A DNA stretch of 64,000 bases from Deltaproteobacteria bacterium (GCA_016218915.1 JACRCQ010000076.1:36618-100617), one strand, 5' to 3'; shown: positions 40,141-49,989, counted from the first letter of the stretch. Program-made: numbers and translations. The notes: generated from the letters alone by a model not told the origin.

Positions 40141-40317
40141 GGCCCGACGGGGACGGATTGACAGCCTTCGTCCATAACGCGTATCATCCGGGAAACTCAG
40201 GAAGGAAGGGGAGCGCGATGAAGGTTCAGAAGCTGGTCCTGCTGTTCGCCGCATTGCTTCTCCTATTGCTCGGGGGGGGGGGGGCTGCCAGGATGCGGCA
40301 GCACTTCTGCGCCTGAG

Positions 40318-42678
40318 GTGTCGAGAGCGGAGCCGACTGCCGCGGTCTCGCAATCGGTGGTGAACTCGCTCGGGGAGGTGACGCAGTTCAACGGGGATCT
40401 GTCCGGAATCGTCAGGCTGAGCGTTGGCGGTGTCGGCGGATGCACGGGAACCCTGATCGCTTCGAATCTGGTCCTCACCGCGGCCCATTGCTTCGATGTC
40501 AACGTCTCGGACCAGCCCCATACCTTCCAGATGGCACCCGGTCCCATCGTAGTGAGGTTAGACAGCGCACCAGGATCGGTTCCCCGGACGTTTTCGGTTC
40601 CCGTTGTGGCTGGCGACACGGTCTTCGTCAACCCGGACTTTCACTCTGGATTTCAATCTGGAACCTACGCGCCGGCAACCGCGTTCTTTGATATCGCAGT
40701 GATCAGGTTCCCGCGGAGCTTCTCTCCGACGCTGACAGCTCGATTGGTGGACAGGAAGACGGCAATTCCGCTCCGCGTCGCGCAAACGAACCCTCAGCAT
40801 TCGGTGTTTGAGGGCGACCCGGAGGGACTGGCGGGCTGCCAGCAGGCGTCCAGCGACCCCACCACGTGCATGCTTCTGGGTCATACCTCGTTGTTCGCCG
40901 GCTACGGACAAACGACAGAAGGGGGCAGCGAGCTCCCCTTGGGCGATCCTGCGCTGTTTGGGTACGGAAACATCAATGGTCTTCAAGAGGGATTCGCGTG
41001 GATGCCGGACTCAGGCCGATACGACAACGCCTTCATCATATACGTCATCGAGCCCGGCGGTCCTTACCCGTCCATTGGGCATGGGGACTCGGGCGGACCC
41101 GACCTGTTTCTCCCGTCTCTTCGCGACACCTTCTCTGAGACTGACCCTCTGTGGGACCGTCCAACAATCATCGGCGTCAACTCGCAGGGCGGCCCGTCAC
41201 GTTTCAAACAGGCTCGGGTAACCGGCGACTCGAACCGCGCACTCCTGGCGTCGTTCCGCGATCAGGATGGAGACGGCGTTGACGACTGGGACGATCCGTG
41301 CCCCCTGGATCCGAACAATCAAGACGACGACGGAGACGGGCTCGGAGGACCCTGCGATCCCTGTCCGCGCGATGGGAACGCATACCAAAGCTTGGTGGCG
41401 CTTGCGACAAACACCACCGATTCAGACGGCGACGGAACTGCCGACGCGTGCGACGATTGCCCAGATGATGTGAACGAAGTCTTTCCCTGGCAAGACGGGG
41501 ACGGTGATGGCGTCTGCGGGATCGTGCTGCCTGGGCATGGGGAGTCGGACAATTGCCCCGCGATATTCAATGACCAGCAGGAGAACTCGAATCGCGATTC
41601 GGAAGAGGCACACGGGGCGAAGCTGGTGGGCGATGCGTGTGAGCCGGTCCCCACGCCGGTACATGCGTTCGAGAAGGAGCAAATCGATCTTGGGTGCACC
41701 TCAGGCCCTGGAGTGAACTACTGTTTCTCTGCGTTTGTCGTCAACGGTGTGGACCTCAAGCCCCGGGGCTCGTTCGGGACCGGGGAGTCTCCCGGCGATC
41801 CTGCCATGGCCGGAGTCGAGGTTCCAGTCGATGTCGCGCAGACGAATCACCGGTACTGCATTCATGATCTTTCCGTGCTCGCCGACTGCTACAGCTCAAC
41901 AGCAATCGACGATTCCTATCTGACTCTGTCTCTCGGGCAGGAAAGCACCCTGAACCTCTGGCACCGCATACACATAGACAACATCGATCCGGCGCCGTCG
42001 CTCACCGGGCCGCTGACGTACGCAACAGCGACTCCGGCACAAGGACATGCGTGGCTGTGGAACCTCGATTTCACTGCATGGCAGTCGTCCACTTGGGGAA
42101 GCGGCTGGGTACCGAACGTCACAATCCCTTCCGGGCCGAGCGACCCTATCACGAGCGCGTTTGGACGGTACTGGACGAATGCTGACAACGTCAAGGTAGG
42201 CATGAAGGGCGGGCCCGCGAATATGGCCAACCTGACGGGCGTGCACACCAAGACCGACGGCACAGAAGCGGAGCAGCTGGCGAATCACTACTCCGACGTA
42301 TTCCCGGTCATGCACGCGATGAAGGCGACCAAGTTCACTCTGACCTACGTACCTGAGCCATTCGGCTGGGCTCGCCCGTGCGCGAACTGCGGTCCACGCG
42401 AGTTGCTCGAGGATTTGCGCCAACGTGTCACCCACCCGGACCTGTGGTCGCAAACGCTCGCGAACGCGTTCGCGCCCGGAGAATCCAGGCCGCTCGTCAA
42501 GACCCCGTCCGGTGTTGGTATCTTGACCACACAAGGGACAGTTCTCGAGATGCCGGCCAGCTCTCTCGGAGCATCAATCCTGCCCGTGCTCCAATCCGAC
42601 CACGTCTTGGTCCAGCAGGCTGAAGCGAATTCCATGCTGGGGCGAGGCATTGGTGCACCGCACTCGCTTGTGCTTTAG
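40318..42678 (+). CDS. Trypsin-like serine protease with thrombospondin type-3-like repeats (as the ORF stands)
   Basis: LVLTAAHCFD and HGDSGGPDLF (S1 protease); DQDGDGVDDWDDPCPLDPNNQDDDGDG... TSP3-like Ca-binding repeats. Confidence 0.8.
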   Translation: MSRAEPTAAVSQSVVNSLGEVTQFNGDLSGIVRLSVGGVGGCTGTLIASNLVLTAAHCFDVNVSDQPHTFQMAPGPIVVRLDSAPGSVPRTFSVPVVAGDTVFVNPDFHSGFQSGTYAPATAFFDIAVIRFPRSFSPTLTARLVDRKTAIPLRVAQTNPQHSVFEGDPEGLAGCQQASSDPTTCMLLGHTSLFAGYGQTTEGGSELPLGDPALFGYGNINGLQEGFAWMPDSGRYDNAFIIYVIEPGGPYPSIGHGDSGGPDLFLPSLRDTFSETDPLWDRPTIIGVNSQGGPSRFKQARVTGDSNRALLASFRDQDGDGVDDWDDPCPLDPNNQDDDGDGLGGPCDPCPRDGNAYQSLVALATNTTDSDGDGTADACDDCPDDVNEVFPWQDGDGDGVCGIVLPGHGESDNCPAIFNDQQENSNRDSEEAHGAKLVGDACEPVPTPVHAFEKEQIDLGCTSGPGVNYCFSAFVVNGVDLKPRGSFGTGESPGDPAMAGVEVPVDVAQTNHRYCIHDLSVLADCYSSTAIDDSYLTLSLGQESTLNLWHRIHIDNIDPAPSLTGPLTYATATPAQGHAWLWNLDFTAWQSSTWGSGWVPNVTIPSGPSDPITSAFGRYWTNADNVKVGMKGGPANMANLTGVHTKTDGTEAEQLANHYSDVFPVMHAMKATKFTLTYVPEPFGWARPCANCGPRELLEDLRQRVTHPDLWSQTLANAFAPGESRPLVKTPSGVGILTTQGTVLEMPASSLGASILPVLQSDHVLVQQAEANSMLGRGIGAPHSLVL

Positions 42679-42705
42679 CCAGATGGTGCCACGATTCTCG
42701 AGAGC

Positions 42706-43428
42706 ATGTATGGTCCGGCGGAGTTGCTCGTTTCCGGCTCCGATCTAAGCCCTACACACGGGGAGCCGCCAGCCGTCAAGACCGTACAGCCAGGCAATGC
42801 GGTTCAATCCGCCGCTTCGCCCACCGCACGTTCTGGCTTCCAGGCGGTATACAGCCGCGCAACTGGCAAGCTCTTCCTGATAGGCGGAACCGATTCTACG
42901 ACTCATCAGCCGACCGGCGACCTGTGGGTACGGGATTCTGGGCCATCCGGCACCTGGACACCGCTCGAGATCCCTGGGTATCAGCCGCACAGCACGCTGG
43001 CTGCTACGTACTCCTATCTCAATGGACGGCTGTGGATCCTGGACGAGAGGCCTGTAGGGCCCCATTGGAGCCTCGCCCGGCTGGTCGCAATTGGCGCGGA
43101 TCAACGGGCGGTGACAATCGGGGCGTGGCCTCGGTTGAAGCTTTTCGATCGCCACTGGCTGCTTCTAGACCGCGACGGTTCCGTGCTGCTCGTGGCTTCA
43201 AGCACCAAGCTGCGAAAGCATGCGATTTTCCGCTTCACCGCGGTCGGGTCTGGTGTGCGGCTGGTGCGCATTGCAGCGGGCTATCTGCCATCCGCTCCGG
43301 TCGTGGACTTGGCCGGATATGGCTTCATCGTCCGGAAGAACGACAACTCCCCCCCAACCCTGATTCGGATGCGTGAGTTGGGGCATGGCGCAGCCGTCTC
43401 GTCGGCCGCAATGGGGGCCTATCTGTGA
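42706..43428 (+). CDS. Kelch-like fragment; same frame as the upstream protease ORF
   Basis: SGFQAVYSRATGKLFLIGGTD...GDLWVRDSG resembles kelch repeats; 42706-40318 is a multiple of 3. Confidence 0.5.
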   Translation: MYGPAELLVSGSDLSPTHGEPPAVKTVQPGNAVQSAASPTARSGFQAVYSRATGKLFLIGGTDSTTHQPTGDLWVRDSGPSGTWTPLEIPGYQPHSTLAATYSYLNGRLWILDERPVGPHWSLARLVAIGADQRAVTIGAWPRLKLFDRHWLLLDRDGSVLLVASSTKLRKHAIFRFTAVGSGVRLVRIAAGYLPSAPVVDLAGYGFIVRKNDNSPPTLIRMRELGHGAAVSSAAMGAYL

Positions 43429-44861
43429 ATCGCCCGTGGCTCGCGGTTTCGCTGGGCGCAATCGGCACCATCAGTGTCGTGGCGTTCGCGCGACCCTGCT
43501 GTGACCAGGCCTCTTCAGCCCCGGGATCAGGAGGCTGGGACCAGCAGGATGGCGGACTAGATGCGGCAGCTGGAAGCGCGGGAACTGGCGGTTCGCAACA
43601 CGCCGGAGGCTCTGCGGGGGGACTGGCCGGCTCGGGCGGGACCGCAGATGGGGGTAGCGATGCACCCACGTGCCCGGCCCTGGTTCCACCTGCGAACGTC
43701 CCGCCTGGGTGGCAAGAATTCATCGGGCACGCGTGTGATTGTCGATTGTTCATCCCGAGTTCGCAAGGCGAGATGCCTCCGCCAATCGAATGGGAACCGT
43801 GTCCGCCCGTAAGCCCTCAAGGCGTTGTCTGCCGGATCATGAAGACGACGGCAGGGAGCGCGGAGTTCTTCTACCCGGCCGGGGTGAAGTTCTCGGCGAA
43901 TTCCGGTGGGGCGCCGCTGATCCTGTTTGGAAGAAATAAGGTGGGCGGAGATCCAGACTTCTTGCTCCGGATGATTGCGGAGGTTGACGGGCCAGTTCGC
44001 AACGCCTTCCTCCAGGCTGGAACGTATGCTCACAGCTGCGGGCTTAGCGGGCCGAGTCTTGGAGAGGGGAAGTACGCGTACAACTTCATTCGCAACGGCG
44101 CGAACGGACGTGGAATGCTCGCTGGCGACGTCGGAACGCCTTCGCCTTCAGTAGTGCGAGTAGTGCCCGACGGCCATCCGGCAGACTTCGACGTCTCCTC
44201 GCAGTGGCTGCTTCAGAAGACGCTTGGACCGTATTCGGTGTTCACCTGGGACATGCAGACGACAGCCACGGTCTACGACCCGAGCCAGGACCCCGATGGG
44301 CTGCCGGCCCACACCAGTGTGCTGGTGAAAGGCGACGTGTTCTTTCGGGTGTCCTCGGGTGGCATGTCAGGCGTCATGTCGTGGAACCAGTCAGCCGGGC
44401 TCAGACCGCTGCTCCGATGGTACGGCGATTGGGATCGAGCGAGCGGCAACTTCGCCACCGATGGCAAGGACATGGTTTGGACGTATGGGGAAGGGAAACT
44501 CTCGGGGCTGTACGAGTTCAGCAAGCTGTCGATCATGACCGCCCCGTATACGACTGACCCTGCGGAGGCGCAGGCGAAGGCCAAGAGGCTCCGATCCGAT
44601 CCGAACACCTTTTTGCCATACGGATATCAGGTTGGGTGCGGTCACGCGGCCCGGGCCGCAACGAACCAGCAAGGAGGAAACGTCCTGCTCATCGTTCGGC
44701 TCTCTGACGGCGTTGCCTGGATGCTGACAGGAACGAATCCCATGACGTACACGATGGAGCCAGTGGGGCTAACCTGCGAGGAAGTGTTCTTCGCCGACCC
44801 GGCGAACCGTGTTGTCCGGATCAGGATCGATTCGCTCGGACCCGGCGTCCCTCCGGATTGA
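43425..44861 (+). CDS. Hypothetical secreted protein with Gly/Ser/Ala linker
   Basis: GTG start overlapping the previous stop; hydrophobic N-terminus, GGSAGGLAGSGG linker, unknown C-terminal domain. Confidence 0.65.
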   Translation: MNRPWLAVSLGAIGTISVVAFARPCCDQASSAPGSGGWDQQDGGLDAAAGSAGTGGSQHAGGSAGGLAGSGGTADGGSDAPTCPALVPPANVPPGWQEFIGHACDCRLFIPSSQGEMPPPIEWEPCPPVSPQGVVCRIMKTTAGSAEFFYPAGVKFSANSGGAPLILFGRNKVGGDPDFLLRMIAEVDGPVRNAFLQAGTYAHSCGLSGPSLGEGKYAYNFIRNGANGRGMLAGDVGTPSPSVVRVVPDGHPADFDVSSQWLLQKTLGPYSVFTWDMQTTATVYDPSQDPDGLPAHTSVLVKGDVFFRVSSGGMSGVMSWNQSAGLRPLLRWYGDWDRASGNFATDGKDMVWTYGEGKLSGLYEFSKLSIMTAPYTTDPAEAQAKAKRLRSDPNTFLPYGYQVGCGHAARAATNQQGGNVLLIVRLSDGVAWMLTGTNPMTYTMEPVGLTCEEVFFADPANRVVRIRIDSLGPGVPPD

Positions 44862-44904
44862 TCAATCCGGTTGACCCCCGGCCGCATCGGCCTAGACTGA
44901 ACAT

Positions 44905-46155
44905 ATGGACAGTATCCAGCGGCCCCCTCCCCGCATCTGCTGTCTCGACCTCGATACCTTCTTCGTGTCCGTCGAACGCCTGTTCGACCCCTCCCTGATC
45001 GGCAAGCCTGTCGTCGTTGGGGGACGCCCTGGCGAGCGGGGCGTCGTCACCGCTTCCAGCTACGAGGTGAGGGCCTTCGGAGTCCGCTCGGGCATGTCGC
45101 TCACCGAAGCCGCGCGCCTGGCCCCCCACGCCATCTTCGTTCCCACTCGACACGGCGTCTACGGCGACTACTCCGAGCGCGTGAGAGCCATCGTTGAGCG
45201 TGTCTGCCCTGTGGTGCGCATGGCATCGATCGATGAGATGTACCTGGACTTTGCCGGGTGCGAGCAGTTGTATCGGCGCGCCAGCGACGCATCCGACGAT
45301 GCGGCGATCGAGCGGATCGTGCGGGAGACCACGGCTGCCATCGACAAGGAGCTAGGGCTGCCGGCGAGTGCGGGGATCGCCACGAGCAAGCGCGTGGCCA
45401 AGGTTGCTTGCGGGCTCGCCAAGCCCAAGGGCGTACGGCTGGTTCCCGCAGGCACGGAGCGTGAGTTCCTCGCTCCGCTCCCTGTGCGCAAGTTCCCTGG
45501 GATCGGGCCGGTCGCAGAGAGCCGGCTTGCCGCGATGGGGATCAAGACGCTCGGTGAGCTTGCAACATCTCCCCGCGCTGCGCTCAGCCGCGTATTCGGC
45601 TCCCTTGCAGAGTCGCTCCATCAAGGCGTGGTTGGACAGGCTGCCGATGGACTTGGTCGTGAGCGTCCCGCGTTTCGCGAGCACGACCCGGACGGGGAGA
45701 CCGTGGGGAGCATCTCGAACGAACGAACGTTCCGCGAGGACGTGCGGGACCGGGCGAGCATCGACTCCGTGTTGGGCTCCTTGTGCGAGCGGGTCTGCTG
45801 GCGCGCGCGAAACCGGGGGGTGAAAGCCAGGACGGTGACGCTCAAGCTTCGCTACTCGGACTTCCAGACGATCTCCCGCTCCCGGTCCATCACGCCCACC
45901 CATGCGGATCTCGAGCTGTATCCCGTGGTGGCGGAGCTGTTCGACAGGAGCCGCACCCGGCGACTTGCGATACGTCTGCTCGGCGTGGCGCTGTCGAACC
46001 TTGGGGCCTATGACGAGCAACCAGGGTTGTTCCGAGATTCCGAGCCTCTGTACGAAGCGGTCGACGCGCTTCGCGAGCGATTCGGATACGAGGCAGTCCG
46101 TCTCGCGACGTCGGTGGAGCGGCGCGGCAACACGGTCGGCGGCGCAGGCAGGTAG
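44905..46155 (+). CDS. dinB: DNA polymerase IV (Y-family)
   Basis: CCLDLDTFFVSVERLFDPSLIGKPVVVGG...ASSYEVRAFGVRSGM...SIDEMYLDF...KFPGIGPVAESRLAAMGI. Confidence 0.95.
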   Translation: MDSIQRPPPRICCLDLDTFFVSVERLFDPSLIGKPVVVGGRPGERGVVTASSYEVRAFGVRSGMSLTEAARLAPHAIFVPTRHGVYGDYSERVRAIVERVCPVVRMASIDEMYLDFAGCEQLYRRASDASDDAAIERIVRETTAAIDKELGLPASAGIATSKRVAKVACGLAKPKGVRLVPAGTEREFLAPLPVRKFPGIGPVAESRLAAMGIKTLGELATSPRAALSRVFGSLAESLHQGVVGQAADGLGRERPAFREHDPDGETVGSISNERTFREDVRDRASIDSVLGSLCERVCWRARNRGVKARTVTLKLRYSDFQTISRSRSITPTHADLELYPVVAELFDRSRTRRLAIRLLGVALSNLGAYDEQPGLFRDSEPLYEAVDALRERFGYEAVRLATSVERRGNTVGGAGR

Positions 46156-46198
46156 TGCTCTCGCGATACCGAGCCGGCGACGCTTGGTCCGAAGCGCG

Positions 46199-46969
46199 TC
46201 AATGCAACGACGGCTGCACGCGCACGAAGAACTCCTGCTGCAAGCTTCCCATGCCTGACGCGTAGGGCTGCGCTTCAGCGGTCATGTAGCCTGCTTCCGC
46301 GAGGCGGCGTCCGGCGAGAAAGCCATTGCCCTGATCGAAGTAGGCAAGCGCGTCCGTGTACTGATCCTTGATCAGCTTCCAGTACGCCACCGCGCCATCG
46401 AGCGGCGTGCGATAGGCGCGAAACTTCATGTTCACCTGCTCCCACTTCTCGAGCCGCGCTTTGGCGTTCTTGCGCGTGCGCTCCGTGGCCTTGAGCACGT
46501 AGAAGTCCCCGGCACCGTTGTCCGGCATGATGATGTTGCCGAAGTTGTTGCACTCGATGTCGCGGCCTCGTCCATGCTCGAGCGCTATCTGCGCCCAGGC
46601 CACGGACAGGCGTTGATCATTGGGGGGAGAGCCGAACACGACCTCATGGGCCTGGATCAGCAGCCGAGCCACGTCCACTTCGCTCTGCGGCGTGGGCACT
46701 CGAGGGATCTCTCGCGGGACAGGCGCCTCCTCGTCGTGCACAACCTGCACCGGGCCTTGGGCTGCCCAGCGGGTGGGAGCAGGTTTGGATGCGATCAGGT
46801 CAGGCGGATCGATCTGCTCGACCTTGGGAGGTGGCGGGTCCGCAGGCGCGCTTCGCGGTTTCCACACGACCCAAGCGACCAGGATCACCACAGCCGAAAG
46901 GAACACGCCTCCAAACACGAACGAGAAGGGCACGTCTTTCGAGCGGGGATCCGGCGGTGGGTCGGTCAT
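46199..46969 (-). CDS. Membrane-anchored glucosaminidase/lysozyme-like protein
   Basis: N-terminal TM; AWAQIALEHGRGRDIECNNFGNI...FRAYRTPLDGAVAYWKLI resembles GH73/lysozyme-like domains. Confidence 0.6.
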   Translation of the reverse strand: MTDPPPDPRSKDVPFSFVFGGVFLSAVVILVAWVVWKPRSAPADPPPPKVEQIDPPDLIASKPAPTRWAAQGPVQVVHDEEAPVPREIPRVPTPQSEVDVARLLIQAHEVVFGSPPNDQRLSVAWAQIALEHGRGRDIECNNFGNIIMPDNGAGDFYVLKATERTRKNAKARLEKWEQVNMKFRAYRTPLDGAVAYWKLIKDQYTDALAYFDQGNGFLAGRRLAEAGYMTAEAQPYASGMGSLQQEFFVRVQPSLH

Positions 46970-47021
46970 GACGTCTTGCGCGGCGAACGTCAGACTCTAG
47001 CACATTCCTCCTGCGATGCGC

Positions 47022-48236
47022 TCACGGCCGCCCGGGTTCCTGCCGCAGAAACGGCTGGAATCCGGCAGGGAGCTCCTGCTCGTTCGCACGGGGAAGATCG
47101 GTTCCCAGGCGGTTCTGCGTGCTCCAGAAGAGCACGACCTGATCGCGCAATGCGCCTGCATCGTCGGTGACCGCAGCAAAGGCCTTGGCGGTGTACGTGG
47201 TCTCCAGCTCAATGCCCGTGGCCTCGCGAAACACGCGCATCGCGTCGAGCCCCTTTCGCGTGGGGCGCGCATACCCCTGTCCCACGTAGCCGTGGCGTAT
47301 CCCTGTGTCCTCGCGCTTGAGCGTCAGCGCAGGGAAGGATGGATCCATGGAGCGCAGCAAGCCGATCGTGGCGTCGAACAGCTCCACCATCTTGCCTTCG
47401 GATGCGGCATCGGTGCTCGACGCACGCACGGGCACAAGCCTGGTCTTCATCCCTGCAGCGCGCAATCCGATGGCCAGACCCACAGCGCTTCCCATGGTGC
47501 CCATTGCCAGGTACAGCACGTCAGGCTCTGGCATCAGGCCCTGATCGATCTGCTCCTTGAGCTCGAACGCAGCATTGACGTAGCCGAGGTTGCCGAGAGG
47601 AGAGCTGCCTCCGGGCGGGATGACGTAGGGGCGATCCGTGGGCGCGCTGGCTCGTACCCTTCGATCGGCACGCGCTCTCGCCTCGGTCACGCTCGGCATG
47701 AACACGAGCTCTGCGCCGAGCCCTCGCTCGATCAGCAGGTGGTCGCGGACATGGTCCGACGGGAGCTCAGGAGCGAGCATGAGCATCACATCGAGCCCGG
47801 CACGCTTGCCGAACAACGCTGTTGCCAGTGCATGGTTCGAGCCCACGCCGCCAAAGGTGATGACCTTCTTGCTGCCCTTGCGAACAGCATCACCGAGCAG
47901 GAACGCGAGCTTGCGCGTCTTGCTTCCGCCGCAGGTCGGATCGCTGAGGTCGTCTCGCTTGAGGTAGAGCCTTGGAATCCCTACGCGATCGCCAAGGCGT
48001 TCCGCTCGCTCGACCGGAGTAGGAAAGACGCCGATCGGGAGTACGGCAAGCTTGTCCGCAAGTGCGGGAAACCGACGGAACAAGGGCAGGGTGGATGCTG
48101 GAAACGGCGCGGCCACGGGCGCAGCGGAAGCGGAAGCCGCAGGCACCGGGGCAGCGTCTGGCGCGGGCCGTGCAGCGGTTGGATTGCATCCCACCAGGGC
48201 CAGGGCCAGGGCGAGCGCGAGCCAAGGCCGCGCCAC
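47022..48236 (-). CDS. PLP-dependent ACC deaminase/D-cysteine desulfhydrase family protein, predicted lipoprotein
   Basis: LYLKRDDLSDPTCGGSKTRKLAFLLGDA...GGVGSNHALATALFG; GTG start gives VARPWLALALALALVGCNPT. Confidence 0.85.
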   Translation of the reverse strand: MARPWLALALALALVGCNPTAARPAPDAAPVPAASASAAPVAAPFPASTLPLFRRFPALADKLAVLPIGVFPTPVERAERLGDRVGIPRLYLKRDDLSDPTCGGSKTRKLAFLLGDAVRKGSKKVITFGGVGSNHALATALFGKRAGLDVMLMLAPELPSDHVRDHLLIERGLGAELVFMPSVTEARARADRRVRASAPTDRPYVIPPGGSSPLGNLGYVNAAFELKEQIDQGLMPEPDVLYLAMGTMGSAVGLAIGLRAAGMKTRLVPVRASSTDAASEGKMVELFDATIGLLRSMDPSFPALTLKREDTGIRHGYVGQGYARPTRKGLDAMRVFREATGIELETTYTAKAFAAVTDDAGALRDQVVLFWSTQNRLGTDLPRANEQELPAGFQPFLRQEPGRP

Positions 48237-48238
48237 GC

Positions 48239-49957
48239 TCAGAGTCGCTCCGAGCGCGACGGCGGATCCGGGAAGGCAGGAGGGGGCTCGTCCGCGGTCT
48301 GCCTGGGTGGAGCAGGCGCATCGCCGGAAGGGGGGCGCGGGCCTGGGTCCGCATCGCCCTTCTTTTTTCGCGGAGCCAGCGCGATGAAGAGCATGGCGGC
48401 CAAGGCGAGAACACCGATGGCAACCGCTGCAGCATAGCGGCGCCACGAAGCCTGACGGGTCTCGGTGTCGTGCTCGGCGCGCTCGAGGGCAGCGCGCGCT
48501 CGGGCATTGCCTGGATCGAGGTCCACCGCTCTCTTGAGCAACGAGACGTCGACGAGGCCGCGCACTGCGAGCTCCTCGGCGTCGAGCAGGGCCTGCTCGC
48601 TCTGCACGCTCTTGACGTTCGGTCCATTCGGGTCGAGAAGCTCCGCGCGCCTGAGGGCAGCGCGAGCGGCGACGCGATCCTTGTCGCGCAACGCCCGCGC
48701 CTGATCGAGGTAGGCTGGGGCCATCTCGGCCTTGCGCGCGAATCCAGGGGCGCGTGCGAGCACGCGATCAAAGCTCTTGATCGCCTCGTCGAGCTTGCCC
48801 TCTTTGTAGCGGGCAAAGCCCTCGTCGGCCATGCTGTAGACCTCGGAGAGACGTGCGCGATCGTAGGCGGAGAACAGCTCGATGGCGATGCGCTTCCAGT
48901 CCCAACCCGATTCGGCCTTGCGACCGGTCAGGTTCTCGAACGCTTCACGCAGCTGCCAGCGTGCGGGCTCGCCGATCTGGCCGATCGCTTCGCGCGCAGC
49001 TTCACGGACCTGGAGCCGATCGCTGTTGGCGTAGGTGACGATCACGCGGACCGCCTCGACCTCGCGTGCGCGCCCGTAGGCGCGAAGGATGTCTGCGAGC
49101 ACCTGATTGTCCGCGGTGCGGACCGCCTCGCCGGGGATCACCTTGCCGAGCACGTCGAGGCGTCGCTCAGCCCAGGTTCGGACCATGCGCGAATCGTGGT
49201 ACTTGGCCTCGATCAAGGCAGGGACCGCGTGGTCGCCCATGCGCTCGAGCTGGCGCTGCACATCGATGCGGAACAGGTCACCGAAGTAGGTGTAGCCGTT
49301 GATGATCTCGCGCGCGGCAGCGGTCGTGCCGATGCACACGCAGGCTCTCTGCAGCGCGAGCACGGTCACAAGGTCCTTGTAGCCGGGCTTGTCGCGTTCG
49401 CTCAGGGCGAGCACTGCACCGAGCGCGTCGTTGCCGGACGGGTCGATCAGCTTGTGATCGCAGGCCGATGTGGTGGAAGCGTTTGGAGCCTTGTCCGTCG
49501 GCTCGGATGCGGGCTTCTCCTTGTGATGACGCTTGCCTGCGTCCGGATTCTTGTCTGCAGGGGGCTCATCGTCAGGCTCGCTCGCTTTCCCTTTCTTGCG
49601 GGACTTTTCGAGCAGCTTGGCCATGCCGTCGCGGTCCGCGGTCTTGCGCAAGGCCACCAGCTTCGCGGCGATCGCCGGCAGGATGGTCGCGTCCGAGTCG
49701 GCGAGATCCGCCATGGCATTGCGACGAGCGGCCTCGTCCGGGCCCGAGAGCTTTGCGAGGTGCTCATCGAGCTCGGAGACTGCGGTCGGCTCCGGGGCCG
49801 GCAGGGTGGTCGGCTGGGGCGCCGGGATCGTGGGCGCAGGAATCGCGGCCGAGGTTTCCGCCGGCGGAGATGCCGAGGGGGACTGTCCTGATGCCGGCTG
49901 TGAAGCCGATGCGAGGAAAGCGACGATCAGGACGAGCTCGGGACGGATTGCACGCAT
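48239..49957 (-). CDS. HEAT/TPR-like repeat protein with signal peptide and C-terminal TM
   Basis: Signal peptide; HEAT-like helices (MVRTWAERRLDVLGK, LQVREAAREAIGQIGE); TPR-like C-terminus then TM and basic tail. Confidence 0.65.
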   Translation of the reverse strand: MRAIRPELVLIVAFLASASQPASGQSPSASPPAETSAAIPAPTIPAPQPTTLPAPEPTAVSELDEHLAKLSGPDEAARRNAMADLADSDATILPAIAAKLVALRKTADRDGMAKLLEKSRKKGKASEPDDEPPADKNPDAGKRHHKEKPASEPTDKAPNASTTSACDHKLIDPSGNDALGAVLALSERDKPGYKDLVTVLALQRACVCIGTTAAAREIINGYTYFGDLFRIDVQRQLERMGDHAVPALIEAKYHDSRMVRTWAERRLDVLGKVIPGEAVRTADNQVLADILRAYGRAREVEAVRVIVTYANSDRLQVREAAREAIGQIGEPARWQLREAFENLTGRKAESGWDWKRIAIELFSAYDRARLSEVYSMADEGFARYKEGKLDEAIKSFDRVLARAPGFARKAEMAPAYLDQARALRDKDRVAARAALRRAELLDPNGPNVKSVQSEQALLDAEELAVRGLVDVSLLKRAVDLDPGNARARAALERAEHDTETRQASWRRYAAAVAIGVLALAAMLFIALAPRKKKGDADPGPRPPSGDAPAPPRQTADEPPPAFPDPPSRSERL

Positions 49958-49989
49958 GGTTCAAAGAGGAAACGCCGCAGCAGGGAGAG

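Larger units (their letters stand above)
40218..43428 (+). pseudogene. Apparent disrupted gene: lipoprotein signal, then trypsin-like protease/TSP3 repeats, then kelch-like C-terminus
   Basis: ATG at 40218 (MKVQKLVLLFAALLLLLLGGGG) runs into 13 G at 40272-40284; removing one G gives LPGCGSTSAPEVSRAEP in frame with the 40318 ORF. An in-frame TAG at 42676-42678 separates it from the same-frame ORF ending 43428. Confidence 0.6.
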
